Below, one piece after another: positions 1 through 6,200 of a stretch of 64,000 nt of DNA. The position numbers and the translations under genes are program-made. This stretch comes from JAHCIE01 sp034431435 (GTDB lineage: Bacteria > Chloroflexota > Anaerolineae > Epilineales > JAHCIE01): the NCBI GenBank assembly GCA_034431435.1, contig DAOUDG010000059.1, positions 86,670-150,669 of the forward strand, given 5' to 3'. Under the pieces are notes generated by a model, which was not told the DNA's origin, did not search any database, and saw nothing but the letters and a program-made list of their open reading frames with translations. The first letter of the stretch is position 1; each line of letters begins with the position of its first letter.

Positions 1-1050
1 TACAAGAATCTGTTCCCACAGATTTGGGAGTTCGGGAACTTATACGCAGCCTGGCGCAAAGCGCGGCGGGGCAAGCGCTACACGCTCGCGGCGGCCGCTT
101 TCGAGCAGAACCTCGACGTGGAGCTTGTCGCGCTACAGCAGGAGTTGGCGAACGAAACGTACCAGCCAGGCCCCTACCGGAGCTTCACCGTCCACGAGCA
201 GAAGCGCCGGCGCATCAGCGCGGCCCCGTTCCGCGACCGGGTGGCTCACCACGCGCTGTGCAACATCATCGAGCCAATCTACGAGCGTAAGTTCATCGAT
301 GATAGTTTCGCCAACCGTGTTGGCAAAGGCACTCACAGGGCGCTGGATCGCTGCACCTTCTTCATGCGCCGCTACCCGTACGTGTTGCAGTGCGATGTGA
401 GGCAATTCTTCCCGGCCATCGACCACACTGTTCTCAAGGCTATCCTGGCCCGCACCATCGCCGACAGCCCGACGCTGCGCCTATGTGACAAAATCATCGA
501 TAGTGGCGCCGGTGTGCTGTCTGATGAATACGAGATGCACTATTTCCCTGGCGATGATCTGTTGGCGGCGACTCGTCCTCGCGGTCTGCCGATTGGCAAC
601 CTGACGTCGCAGTTCTGGGGCAACGTCTATCTCAATCCGCTGGATCAGTTCGTGAAGCACGAGTTGCGTTGCCCGGCCTACTTGCGCTATGTAGACGACT
701 TTCTCTTGTTTGGCAGCGACAAAGTCGCGCTGCATCGCTGGCGCGACCAGATCATCGGCTTCCTGCAGTCATTGCGTCTCACTATCCATGCGAAACGTGC
801 TCATCCATGCCCGGTGGGGCATGGCATCTCCTTCTTGGGGTTCGTTGTCTTCCCCGACCATCGCCGGCTCAAGCGCAGTCGGGGCATCGGGTATCGTCGC
901 CACCTGTACGCGCTGTACGAGCAGTACCGACGCGGCGAGATCGACCGCCAGCCGCTCGACGCCAGCATCCGGGCCTGGGTGGGCCATGCCATGCACGGCG
1001 ACACCTGGCGGCTGCGCGAGAAGCTGTTCCAGCCACTGGCCCTGGCGTGA
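1..1050 (+). CDS. DGR reverse transcriptase (5' end cut by window)
   Basis: This is the reverse transcriptase of a diversity-generating retroelement. It copies the template-repeat RNA with errors at adenines, and the cDNA replaces a variable repeat in a target gene. The frame is open from base 1 (YKNLFPQIWEF...), which looks like the usual DGR RT N-terminus, so probably only a few residues are missing; 349 are visible. Counting from base 1, the palm motif with catalytic Asp (CDVRQFFPAID) lies near residue 130, the DGR-type motif PIGNLTSQ near 196-203, and the YVDD active site at 230-233. Group II intron RTs usually have a different motif at the IGNLTSQ position and carry X and endonuclease domains, which are absent here. 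The stop codon overlaps the next gene (GTGA). Confidence 0.93.
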   Translation, partial: YKNLFPQIWEFGNLYAAWRKARRGKRYTLAAAAFEQNLDVELVALQQELANETYQPGPYRSFTVHEQKRRRISAAPFRDRVAHHALCNIIEPIYERKFIDDSFANRVGKGTHRALDRCTFFMRRYPYVLQCDVRQFFPAIDHTVLKAILARTIADSPTLRLCDKIIDSGAGVLSDEYEMHYFPGDDLLAATRPRGLPIGNLTSQFWGNVYLNPLDQFVKHELRCPAYLRYVDDFLLFGSDKVALHRWRDQIIGFLQSLRLTIHAKRAHPCPVGHGISFLGFVVFPDHRRLKRSRGIGYRRHLYALYEQYRRGEIDRQPLDASIRAWVGHAMHGDTWRLREKLFQPLALA

Positions 1051-1388
1051 CGCAGCAGTCGCCTATCTTCGTCAAGACGGAGGCCTTCATGCTCTGGCTG
1101 CTCGAGCACACTGCCAGGTATCCGCGCCACGAACGCTTTCGCCTGGCGCGGCGCATCGATGACGCCATATTCGCATTTCACGAGTGCCTGATTCGCGCCG
1201 CCAGCGATGGCGAAGCGGCCCGCGTCCACCTGTCGCAGGCTGATGTGGAGCTGATCAAGCTGCGCGCTTATCTTCGGTTGGCGTTAGAATTGAAGTATAC
1301 CGCGCCGTCGCAATTCGGCTACGCGGCGCAGCAGACGGCCGAACTCGGCCGCTTGCTTGGTGGCTGGCTGAAGACGCTGGGGACCTGA
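1047..1388 (+). CDS. avd: Avd, DGR accessory variability protein
   Basis: A 113-residue all-helical protein of the Avd/four-helix-bundle family (related to the 23S rRNA intervening-sequence protein fold). In characterised DGRs the Avd pentamer binds the RT and the template RNA and is required for mutagenic cDNA synthesis. Family hallmarks seen here are the N-terminal PIFVKTEAFMLWLLEHT segment, FRLARRIDDAIFAFHECL in the middle, DVELIKLRAYLRLALEL, and the terminal GRLLGGWLK. The start is a GTG at 1047 that overlaps the RT stop codon; it restores the conserved N-terminus, whereas the first ATG (1089) would remove it. The basic, translationally coupled layout says it works with the RT. Confidence 0.9.
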   Translation: MTQQSPIFVKTEAFMLWLLEHTARYPRHERFRLARRIDDAIFAFHECLIRAASDGEAARVHLSQADVELIKLRAYLRLALELKYTAPSQFGYAAQQTAELGRLLGGWLKTLGT

Positions 1389-1400
1389 CTGAGGCATAGC

Positions 1401-1416
1401 GCGGGAGCGATCCCGC
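1401..1416 (+). other. Short GNRA-loop hairpin just before the template repeat
   Basis: GCGGGA and TCCCGC form a perfect 6-bp stem around a GCGA tetraloop, followed by TTTA. It lies between the avd stop codon and the template repeat. It could be a structural element of the template RNA or a weak terminator; the T run is too short for a convincing intrinsic terminator. Confidence 0.45.
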
Positions 1417-1429
1417 TTTATGTGGGGAC

Positions 1430-1560
1430 GCCGGGGTGCGCGCGTGGTGCGGGGCGGCTCGTGGAACAACAACGAGAACAACTTGCGGGCGGCCTACCGC
1501 AACAGGAACAATCCTGCCAACGAGAACAACAACAACGGCTTTCGGTGCGCCCGACCTTGC
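1430..1560 (+). repeat. DGR template repeat (TR)
   Basis: This non-coding segment reads in one frame as RVVRGGSWNNNENNLRAAYR followed by NRNNPANENNNNGFRC, the consensus of variable C-type-lectin/FGE-fold DGR targets. It contains 13 Asn codons (12 AAC, one AAT) between 1465 and 1536. Mutation at the A positions of AAC gives NNC, which covers many residues and never a stop; the other A-containing codons in the block (GAG, TAC, AGG) also cannot become stops. The GC-rich tail after GGCTTTCGGTGC is where the IMH* element is expected. Exact borders need the matching variable repeat, which is not in the window. Confidence 0.9.
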
Positions 1561-1924
1561 TCGATGCCCGCTCTGGGCCGACATGCGACACGTTCACGGA
1601 CGTGCAGCTGGCTTGGAGCAAGAGCGCCGGACGTTCCCGCCCATCCAAGCGGGCGAATACCAAGAAGCGCCGCCTGTCCTGGTAGCCCTTGTGGGTGAAA
1701 GCTCAGGCGGCGCGCGTCCGCCCGCCGCTCGAAGCGGCAGGCTACCAGGTGCAAGCCCCAGCGGGGCTTACACCTGGTAGTCAGGGGGCTTCTAGCTCGT
1801 GGCGCACGCCGTGGAGCGACAGACCCAGGCCGAAGGGTGAACAGTACGAAGCTGGCCTCCCCACCCGTCCTAACCTGGTATATAATGGCGTCGAGCGCCA
1901 CGCGGATATCTCCGGAGGTAGCCT
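1561..1924. other. Gene-poor stretch after the DGR
   Basis: No coding sequence is supported here. It holds a long hairpin (1742-1780), a TATAAT at 1881-1886 without a recognisable -35 box, and the ribosome binding site GGAGGT (1914-1919) of the next gene. Short open frames in this stretch have no conserved motif. Confidence 0.6.
1742..1780. repeat. Long hairpin downstream of the DGR template
   Basis: CTACCAGGTG (1742-1751) pairs with CACCTGGTAG (1771-1780) and AAGCCCC (1753-1759) with GGGGCTT (1763-1769). This gives a 17-bp stem with one C/A mismatch and an AGC loop. There is no T tract. It may end the DGR transcript, be an interspersed palindromic repeat, or be a cruciform; known DGR cruciforms lie next to the variable repeat rather than the template. 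Confidence 0.6.
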
Positions 1925-2899
1925 ATGCTCGACCCACGCCCCGCCCCTCACACCCCCTCGGCCTACGGCGGCGACGGCTGGCAGCTGCGCGCCGCGACGA
2001 CGCGCGAGGAGATTGGCCGCCTGTGGGTCGCGTGCGGCATCGATAGCGAGTGGGCGACGCTGCGCGCCGTCGTGCTGCACTGCCCCGGCGCGGAACTGGC
2101 CGCCTCCGTCGATCCGGCCGCCGTCAACATGCTGGCCCCGCTGGACCTGGCCCGCGCCCAGGCGCAGCACGACGGCATCGCCGACGCCTACCGCCGCGCG
2201 GACGTGACGGTCCACCGCCTCGACCCCGACGCTGTGCCTCGCCCCAACCAGATGTTCATGGCCGACCTGTTCTTCATGACCCCCGAAGGCGCGATTGTGG
2301 CGCGGCCCGCCTCCCAGGCGCGGGCGGGGGAGGAGCGCGAGGCGGCGCGGCGATTGGCCGCCCTCGGCGTGCCCATCCTGCGCAGCGTCAGCGGCCGTGG
2401 GACCTTCGAGGGCGCCGATGCCCTGTGGCTCGACCCGCGCACGGTCATCCTGGGTCGCGGGCTGCGCACCAACGACGCGGGCGCGGCCCAGGTGACGGCC
2501 GTCCTGGCCGACATGGGCGTGGCTGTCATCCAGGTGGACCTGCCCTACGGTGCGATGCACCTGATGGGCATGCTGCGCATCGTCGACCGCGACCTGGCCG
2601 TGGCGTGGCCGGGGCGATTCTCCATTCGCGGCGTCGAAGCTCTCCGCGAGCGGGGCTATCGTGTCGCCTTTCTCCCCGATACCCGCGAGGCTCGCGACGG
2701 CTACGCCCTCAACTTCGTGACCCTCGGCCCGCGCCGCGTCCTCATGGCGGCCGGGAACCCCACCACCGAGGCCTTCCTGGGCGACCTGGGCGTCGCGTGC
2801 GTGACGACCCCCGTGGCTGAACTGGGCAAGGCGGCGGGGGCCATCGGCTGCCTGACGGGCGTCCTCCACCGCGATGCTACCGACTCCCCTGGGGCGTGA
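1925..2899 (+). CDS. Amidinotransferase-family hydrolase (DDAH/arginine deiminase-like)
   Basis: A 324-residue guanidine-group-modifying enzyme of the pentein fold, the family of dimethylarginine dimethylaminohydrolase, arginine deiminase and glycine amidinotransferase. Visible active-site elements are the Asp in FMADLFF (about 113), FEGAD (about 162-166), the His in GAMHLMG (about 212) and the nucleophilic Cys309 in GAIGCLTG near the C-terminus. The chemistry would be attack on a guanidino carbon of an arginine-like substrate; which substrate cannot be told. The ATG is fixed by GGAGGT six bases upstream. It stands alone, followed by a convergent thioesterase gene. Confidence 0.82.
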   Translation: MLDPRPAPHTPSAYGGDGWQLRAATTREEIGRLWVACGIDSEWATLRAVVLHCPGAELAASVDPAAVNMLAPLDLARAQAQHDGIADAYRRADVTVHRLDPDAVPRPNQMFMADLFFMTPEGAIVARPASQARAGEEREAARRLAALGVPILRSVSGRGTFEGADALWLDPRTVILGRGLRTNDAGAAQVTAVLADMGVAVIQVDLPYGAMHLMGMLRIVDRDLAVAWPGRFSIRGVEALRERGYRVAFLPDTREARDGYALNFVTLGPRRVLMAAGNPTTEAFLGDLGVACVTTPVAELGKAAGAIGCLTGVLHRDATDSPGA

Positions 2900-2956
2900 C
2901 TCGACGCGCAGCATGAAGCTCGACCAGAGCGCGCCCCGGTCCGTCGCCCGGCCTGA

Positions 2957-2988
2957 GTGGGGCAGACCTGTCAGGTTTGCTTCCCCAC
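2957..2988. terminator. Inverted repeat between convergent genes
   Basis: GTGGGG (2957-2962) pairs with CCCCAC (2983-2988), and an inner ACCTG/CAGGT pair (2966-2976) flanks the stop codon of the leftward thioesterase gene. The position between convergent genes fits a weak bidirectional terminator; the stem is interrupted and has no T tract. Confidence 0.4.
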
Positions 2989-3402
2989 CGCCGCGATGAA
3001 CTGCCGCCACACGTCGGGGACGGGCGTCTTGTGGTGGGCGCGATAGTCGTAGGTGACGATGATGCCGTCGCCCTCGGCGGCGACCCGCTGGTGTCGCTGG
3101 CTAACGACGATATGATGCACGGTGAAGCGATCCTCGGCCATCTCCGTCACTCGCACCCCGACCCACACCCTGTCAGGATAGGTGAGCGGGAACTTGAAGC
3201 GGCAGCTGATGGAGTGCAGGATGGGGCCAACACCGCTGTCGTGCATGATGCGCTGGTAGTCGAGCTGGTTGAATAGGGCGATACGCGCGCTCTCGAAGTA
3301 GCGCAGGTAGACGGTGTTGTTGACGTGGCGCATGGCGTCCATGTCGCCCCACTGCACCGGTAACTCGATGACGACGGGATACCCCGCCAACGTCTCGTGC
3401 AT
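2971..3402 (-). CDS. Acyl-CoA thioesterase, 4HBT (hotdog) family
   Basis: A 143-residue single-hotdog protein of the YbgC/FadM type that hydrolyses acyl-CoA thioesters in the cytoplasm. The N-terminal active-site motif is QWGDMDAMRHVNNTVYLRYF, with Asp20/Asp22 and His26 followed by the conserved V-N-N; the Asp is the catalytic residue of the 4-hydroxybenzoyl-CoA thioesterase class. Length matches the family. It is monocistronic, flanked by hairpins on both sides. The chain length of its substrate is not predictable. Confidence 0.85.
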   Translation of the reverse strand: MHETLAGYPVVIELPVQWGDMDAMRHVNNTVYLRYFESARIALFNQLDYQRIMHDSGVGPILHSISCRFKFPLTYPDRVWVGVRVTEMAEDRFTVHHIVVSQRHQRVAAEGDGIIVTYDYRAHHKTPVPDVWRQFIAAVGKQT

Positions 3403-3491
3403 GGCTGCCTCCCCGCCGACGATGTGGCCTTGTTATACCACAGGTCCCCGTGGTCGGCCCACTCAATCGGTGTGTCGGGGAGGCGCGGCAA

Positions 3492-3525
3492 AGGCCTGAC
3501 GGGTTCCTGAGAACCCGTCAGGCCT
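3492..3525 (-). terminator. Strong hairpin terminator of the secreted META protein gene
   Basis: AGGCCTGACGGGTTC (3492-3506) pairs perfectly with GAACCCGTCAGGCCT (3511-3525) around a CTGA loop, giving a 15-bp stem 24 bases past the stop codon of the leftward gene at 3549. A T tract is lacking, so it may act as a Rho-assisted stop or as a transcript-end stabiliser. Confidence 0.6.
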
Positions 3526-3548
3526 GCTCGACAGCCGCGCGGTGTTGG

Positions 3549-5000
3549 TCAGCTGGCGACGAACTGTAGCTGTCCCGCGCCACCCGCCAGCTGCAGATAC
3601 AGCTGGTTGCCGCCGCTGGAGTAGCTCACGACCTGTTGGAGCGATTGCAGGAACTTCTGGTCGAGGGACGCCTCGCCACAGAAAGCGCCGGTTGTCGGCC
3701 CCAGCGTGATCGTTAGCGCGCTGCCGTTGACGGTGTATGAGCCGATGATAGAGTTACAGTCGGCCTTGATGTTCACGGTTCCATCGGCGTTGAACTTGAT
3801 GGTGTAGTTCTGTGGGTTCGGTATGGGCGTCGGAATCGCCGCCGCACCCATCTCGCTGATCCACTGCCAGGTCGGTCCAACCAGGACCGACGGGGTGGGG
3901 GCCGTCGGTTCGGGCATGGGCGTCTCGGTCGGTAGCGGGATGGCCGTCGCGGTCGGTTCGGGCATGTCGGTCGGCGTCGATAGGGGGATGGCGGTGGCGG
4001 TCGGCGCTGGCGGCGGGGTAGTCGTCGGCTGCACCGTCACACCGGGCGCGAAGCCCGCGCAGCCGCCCCCGGTAACCGTCACCGGGTTGGGCAGGAAGGT
4101 CTGCGCCGCTGCGCCGTGGATCCAGACGTTGGAGGTGTAGCCCACGCCCTGCACGGCGACGCGGAAGGCGTACTTGTTGGCCGAGTTCATCGCCGCCGAC
4201 ACGTCGACGTCGTTGAACAGCCAGACCGGGTAGGTGACGCCGTTCTCCGTGATGACCATCTTCTGGCCGGGGTTGACCTCGGCGGGGTACAGGGAGTCGT
4301 TGTTGAGGCCCTTGAGCAGGAACACCGGGTTGCTGAAGTTGGTCCCGACCGAGCGCATCGAGTTCTGCTCGAACAGGGCGACCCGCACGTTCGCCAGCGG
4401 CGCGCTGGTCACGGGGGCCTGGTTGCCCGATCGGTCGTGGGGGAAGACGATCTGAATCTGACCCACCACGTTAGGCGGCGTCCCGCCGGCCGTGATCGGC
4501 TGCGGGGGGTTGGGCAGGAAGGTGAGGGCGTTGGCGGCGTGAATCCACACATTCGCCAGGGTAAGGGCGTTGTCCACCTGGACGTACATGTAGATCTTGT
4601 TATTCGGATTGTTGGCGGCGGACACGTTGACGTCGTTGAAGTCCCATACCGGGTAGTAGTAGGGATTGGCGCCGCCGATCTGGACGAAGCGCCGCGTCCC
4701 GACCGCAATGGGCACGGCCGGCTCGTTGTTGACGGCCAGCCACAGGCGCACCGGCGAGTTGAAGGTGCAGGGCACGCTCGTCGTGGTGCCAGGGAAGAAC
4801 ACATTGGCGGTAATGTTGGCGACGGGTGCGGCGGTGACGGCGGCGAACTGCCCCGTCGTGGTATGCGGCCACACGACCTGAATCTTGGCTTCCAGCACCT
4901 GGACCTGCGCCTCGGGCGCGGCGGTGGCGCGGCTGAACCCCACGGCGGCCAGCAGGGCCAGCAGGGCAGTCACCGCCAGCAGCATTTGCCAGCGTTTCAT
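3549..5000 (-). CDS. Secreted protein with two WPH/YPVW modules and a C-terminal META domain
   Basis: A 483-residue exported protein. The start at 5000 gives a clean signal peptide (MKRWQMLLAVTALLALLAAV...) preceded by AAAGGAAA; the upstream in-frame extension has no signal features. Residues about 37-175 and 181-310 are two copies of a roughly 130-residue module marked by I-Q-V-V/I-W/F-P-H, YPVWDFNDVNVSAA or YPVWLFNDVDVSAA, N-K, and NVWIH. A GGGC motif follows, then a Thr/Pro-rich linker (about 322-375) with repeated PTATAIP units, then a META/HslJ-like domain (about 378-483) with the pattern FNADGTV...DCNSIIGSY. The same tandem modules recur in the gene at 50668-51591. The META domain is known from heat-inducible HslJ; the WPH module is not one I recognise. 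A surface or envelope role is inferred. Confidence 0.75.
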   Translation of the reverse strand: MKRWQMLLAVTALLALLAAVGFSRATAAPEAQVQVLEAKIQVVWPHTTTGQFAAVTAAPVANITANVFFPGTTTSVPCTFNSPVRLWLAVNNEPAVPIAVGTRRFVQIGGANPYYYPVWDFNDVNVSAANNPNNKIYMYVQVDNALTLANVWIHAANALTFLPNPPQPITAGGTPPNVVGQIQIVFPHDRSGNQAPVTSAPLANVRVALFEQNSMRSVGTNFSNPVFLLKGLNNDSLYPAEVNPGQKMVITENGVTYPVWLFNDVDVSAAMNSANKYAFRVAVQGVGYTSNVWIHGAAAQTFLPNPVTVTGGGCAGFAPGVTVQPTTTPPPAPTATAIPLSTPTDMPEPTATAIPLPTETPMPEPTAPTPSVLVGPTWQWISEMGAAAIPTPIPNPQNYTIKFNADGTVNIKADCNSIIGSYTVNGSALTITLGPTTGAFCGEASLDQKFLQSLQQVVSYSSGGNQLYLQLAGGAGQLQFVAS

Positions 5001-5249
5001 CGGGGGTTTCCTTTCGTGGCTAAGGGATAGCGAAGGCGTCGCCGTCAGGAGGCGTCTCTCGCGACGCCGGAACGGCGCGACACACCGATGGGGCGGCGTT
5101 TCCCATCCCTCAGTATAGCCCCAGCCGCGCGTCAGGCACAGCCACCAAAGGGCGTATTTAGGGTGTAGCCGCGCCGTGAACCGCTTGCCAGTCAATGGAA
5201 TACAATGAATCACAGGCCAGTGGGCAATTCACCTGTGGAGGCAAAGCGT

Positions 5250-6089
5250 ATGGTTCGCCAACGATGGGGCAGGCTGATGGCTCTGGCGGGGATGGCCGGA
5301 TGGGCGCTGGTCATCGACGCCTGCGGCGGGGCGCTCTCGGCCCCCACGGACGTCGCGCGCCCGACAGCAACCGTCGCGCGCCCGACAGCGACCGTCGCGC
5401 GCCCGACAGCGACCGTCGCGGCGCTGGCAACAGTCCCGCCGCCAGCGCCCGGCGTTCCGGTGGGGGGTACGGCCACGCCCCATCAGCCCGACGCAACGCC
5501 TGCCTCGACCCCCCCGTCCAAGCAGGTCATCCTTAGCGACGAGTGGCGCTCGCCCGATGGCCGTTGGGCGGCTCGCATGCGGGCCGTTTTCGGCGCGCCG
5601 GGGGAGCGGTACGAGACACGACTGACGGTCACGAGCGCCGACGGGACGCGCACCTGGACGCCTGTGGCGGAAACACGCCCGACCGGGCTGGGATTCACGA
5701 CCCCGGCGGTATTGACGTGGTCGAAGGATGGCCGTCGCCTGTACTATACCAACCTGCCCCACCCGGGCGGCGCGCCCAATGTGACCGTCAACGGCTCCGA
5801 CCTGTGGCGGCTGGACCTGGACGACGGTCGCGCGACGCGCCTCGCGCCTGACCTGGGGGCGTGGCTGGCCCTGTCGCCCGACGAAACGCAGCTTGCCTTC
5901 GTTACCTGGGACGGCCAGGTTGGCGTGCGTGACATGTCGACAGGCGCGCAGCATGTCACGCCCTTGCCAGAGGGGAGCCGGTCCGGCACATTGGAGTGGA
6001 CAGCGCCTGCGCGGCTCCTGCTCACAACCGCCGATGGCCGTCGTTGGCGGCTCGACGCGACGACGGGACAGGCGACGCTCGAGCCGTGA
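5250..6089 (+). CDS. Lipoprotein-like protein with beta-propeller (TolB/WD40-like) repeats
   Basis: A 279-residue exported protein. The ATG at 5250 is chosen because GTGGAGG lies eight bases upstream and a hydrophobic segment follows (LMALAGMAGWALVIDACGG); the Cys could be lipidated, although I-D-A-C is a poor lipobox. A Thr/Pro/Ala spacer with three exact ARPTATV repeats follows. The rest shows propeller-type strands such as SPDGRWAARM, WSKDGRRLYYTN and LSPDETQLAFVTWDGQ, typical of TolB-like six-stranded blades. Function is unknown; an envelope binding or scaffold role is inferred. Confidence 0.65.
   Translation: MVRQRWGRLMALAGMAGWALVIDACGGALSAPTDVARPTATVARPTATVARPTATVAALATVPPPAPGVPVGGTATPHQPDATPASTPPSKQVILSDEWRSPDGRWAARMRAVFGAPGERYETRLTVTSADGTRTWTPVAETRPTGLGFTTPAVLTWSKDGRRLYYTNLPHPGGAPNVTVNGSDLWRLDLDDGRATRLAPDLGAWLALSPDETQLAFVTWDGQVGVRDMSTGAQHVTPLPEGSRSGTLEWTAPARLLLTTADGRRWRLDATTGQATLEP
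5352..5414 (+). repeat. Three 21-bp tandem repeats inside the lipoprotein gene
   Basis: Three consecutive 21-base units beginning GTCGCGCGCCCGACAGC encode V-A-R-P-T-A-T each. Units two and three are identical and unit one differs at a single base. They form part of the flexible spacer after the lipid-attachment Cys, so copy number can change without breaking the frame. Confidence 0.85.
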
Positions 6090-6145
6090 TGCGTGGCAGC
6101 CAGGCGCGATGGGGTTACGTTGACAACCCCGCTCCCTCTGCATAT

Positions 6146-6176
6146 GCTCTAGGCGGGAAATCTGCCCGCCTAGAGC
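6146..6176 (+). terminator. Hairpin between lipoprotein and sulfatase genes
   Basis: GCTCTAGGCGGG (6146-6157) pairs with CCCGCCTAGAGC (6165-6176) around the loop AAATCTG, a perfect 12-bp stem. It lies 57 bases after the lipoprotein stop and 25 bases before the sulfatase start. No T tract follows. Confidence 0.55.
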
Positions 6177-6200
6177 CATCGCCATCAGGGAGCCTGTAGA

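Noticed and set aside
1..1050. Group II intron maturase/RT
   Set aside because: The IGNLTSQ motif, lack of X/endonuclease domains, and adjacent Avd and template repeat point to a DGR.
1420..1698. The open frame through the template repeat as a protein-coding gene
   Set aside because: It has no ribosome binding site and loses sense after GFRCAR; the segment matches the non-coding DGR template.
1781..3010. A 409-codon open frame on the minus strand
   Set aside because: It mirrors the amidinotransferase gene, whose active-site motifs are all on the plus strand; its protein is low-complexity and motif-free.
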